5,895 nt of DNA, taken from the NCBI GenBank assembly GCA_937889225.1, contig CALAST010000005.1, positions 1-5,895 on the forward strand, in the 5' to 3' direction. Positions 5,805-5,895 of the stretch are shown here, in pieces. Each line of letters starts with the position of its first letter. Within the stretch, counting starts at the first letter, position 1. Origin of the DNA: an uncultured Lachnobacterium sp. (GTDB lineage Bacteria > Bacillota > Clostridia > Lachnospirales > Lachnospiraceae). The translations under genes were made by a program, and so were the position numbers. The notes beneath the pieces were generated by a model. It did not search any database. It was not told the DNA's origin and saw nothing but the letters and a program-made list of their open reading frames with translations.

Positions 5805-5895
5805 ATGATTTACACAAAGGAAGTTGAAAACATGTGTCCTGTTGCTAAGGGCGCAAAACACGAACCAGCTCCTATTCCACAGGAAGGAAAATGGG
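5805..5895 (+). CDS. Start of a probable NifU-like Fe-S cluster assembly scaffold protein (3'-truncated by window edge)
   Basis: Thirty full codons are visible, starting MIYTKEVENMCPVAKG and continuing into an APIPQEGKW segment, open to the right edge. AAAGGAG lies 7 nt before the ATG, a strong site. The opening, especially MCPVAKG followed by a short proline-rich stretch and GKW, matches what I recall of clostridial proteins annotated as iron-sulfur cluster assembly scaffold proteins, usually followed by a GGGtGRT-type protein. The conserved cysteines that would prove this lie beyond the window, so the name is a family recollection from 30 residues. No signal peptide is present, so it is probably cytoplasmic. 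Existence of the gene is much surer than its function. Confidence 0.6.
   Translation, partial: MIYTKEVENMCPVAKGAKHEPAPIPQEGKW

Overview
The window looks like AT-rich chromosomal DNA from a low-GC Gram-positive anaerobe, most likely a member of the Lachnospiraceae or a close clostridial relative. This rests on recognised family resemblance: an archaeal/fungal-type aspartate-semialdehyde dehydrogenase of the form common in that group, a long topoisomerase III with C-terminal zinc-ribbon repeats, a stand-alone GlmU-like hexapeptide protein, and a gene start resembling a clostridial Fe-S scaffold protein. Strong AGGAG-type ribosome binding sites and U-tailed terminators fit too. No search could be run, so the taxonomy is inference.

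Layout, with all genes on the + strand. Positions 1-950 hold the 3' part of asd, whose start lies left of the window. A terminator follows at about 977-1030. Positions 1031-1296 contain no gene but hold a dense block of four successive inverted repeats (1097-1261), partly framed by a short inverted repeat (TACGTATA/TATACGTA). It looks like a small dispersed repeat or a structured RNA. Positions 1315-4578 encode a 1087-residue topoisomerase III-like enzyme (topB) with four tandem C-terminal repeats of about 100 residues. A 14-bp-stem terminator at 4615-4663 closes that unit. Positions 4664-4916 are AT-rich, with one doubtful 32-codon ORF and a weak promoter. Positions 4917-5594 encode a 225-residue left-handed beta-helix protein related to the acetyltransferase half of GlmU. 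Positions 5595-5804 are a regulatory-looking intergenic region with an exact 11-bp tandem duplication, a 9-bp-arm palindrome and a TACAAT -10 box. The start of another gene (5805 to the right edge) resembles a NifU-like Fe-S cluster assembly scaffold protein.

The genes do not form an evident pathway. Terminators follow asd and topB, and each later gene has its own intergenic region, so the window reads as neighbouring independent transcription units: amino-acid biosynthesis, DNA topology, sugar/acyl metabolism and probable Fe-S metabolism. I see no convincing undescribed multi-gene system. The parts most worth a second look are the hairpin block before topB, the operator-like region before the last gene, and the variant catalytic motif and repeat array of the topoisomerase.
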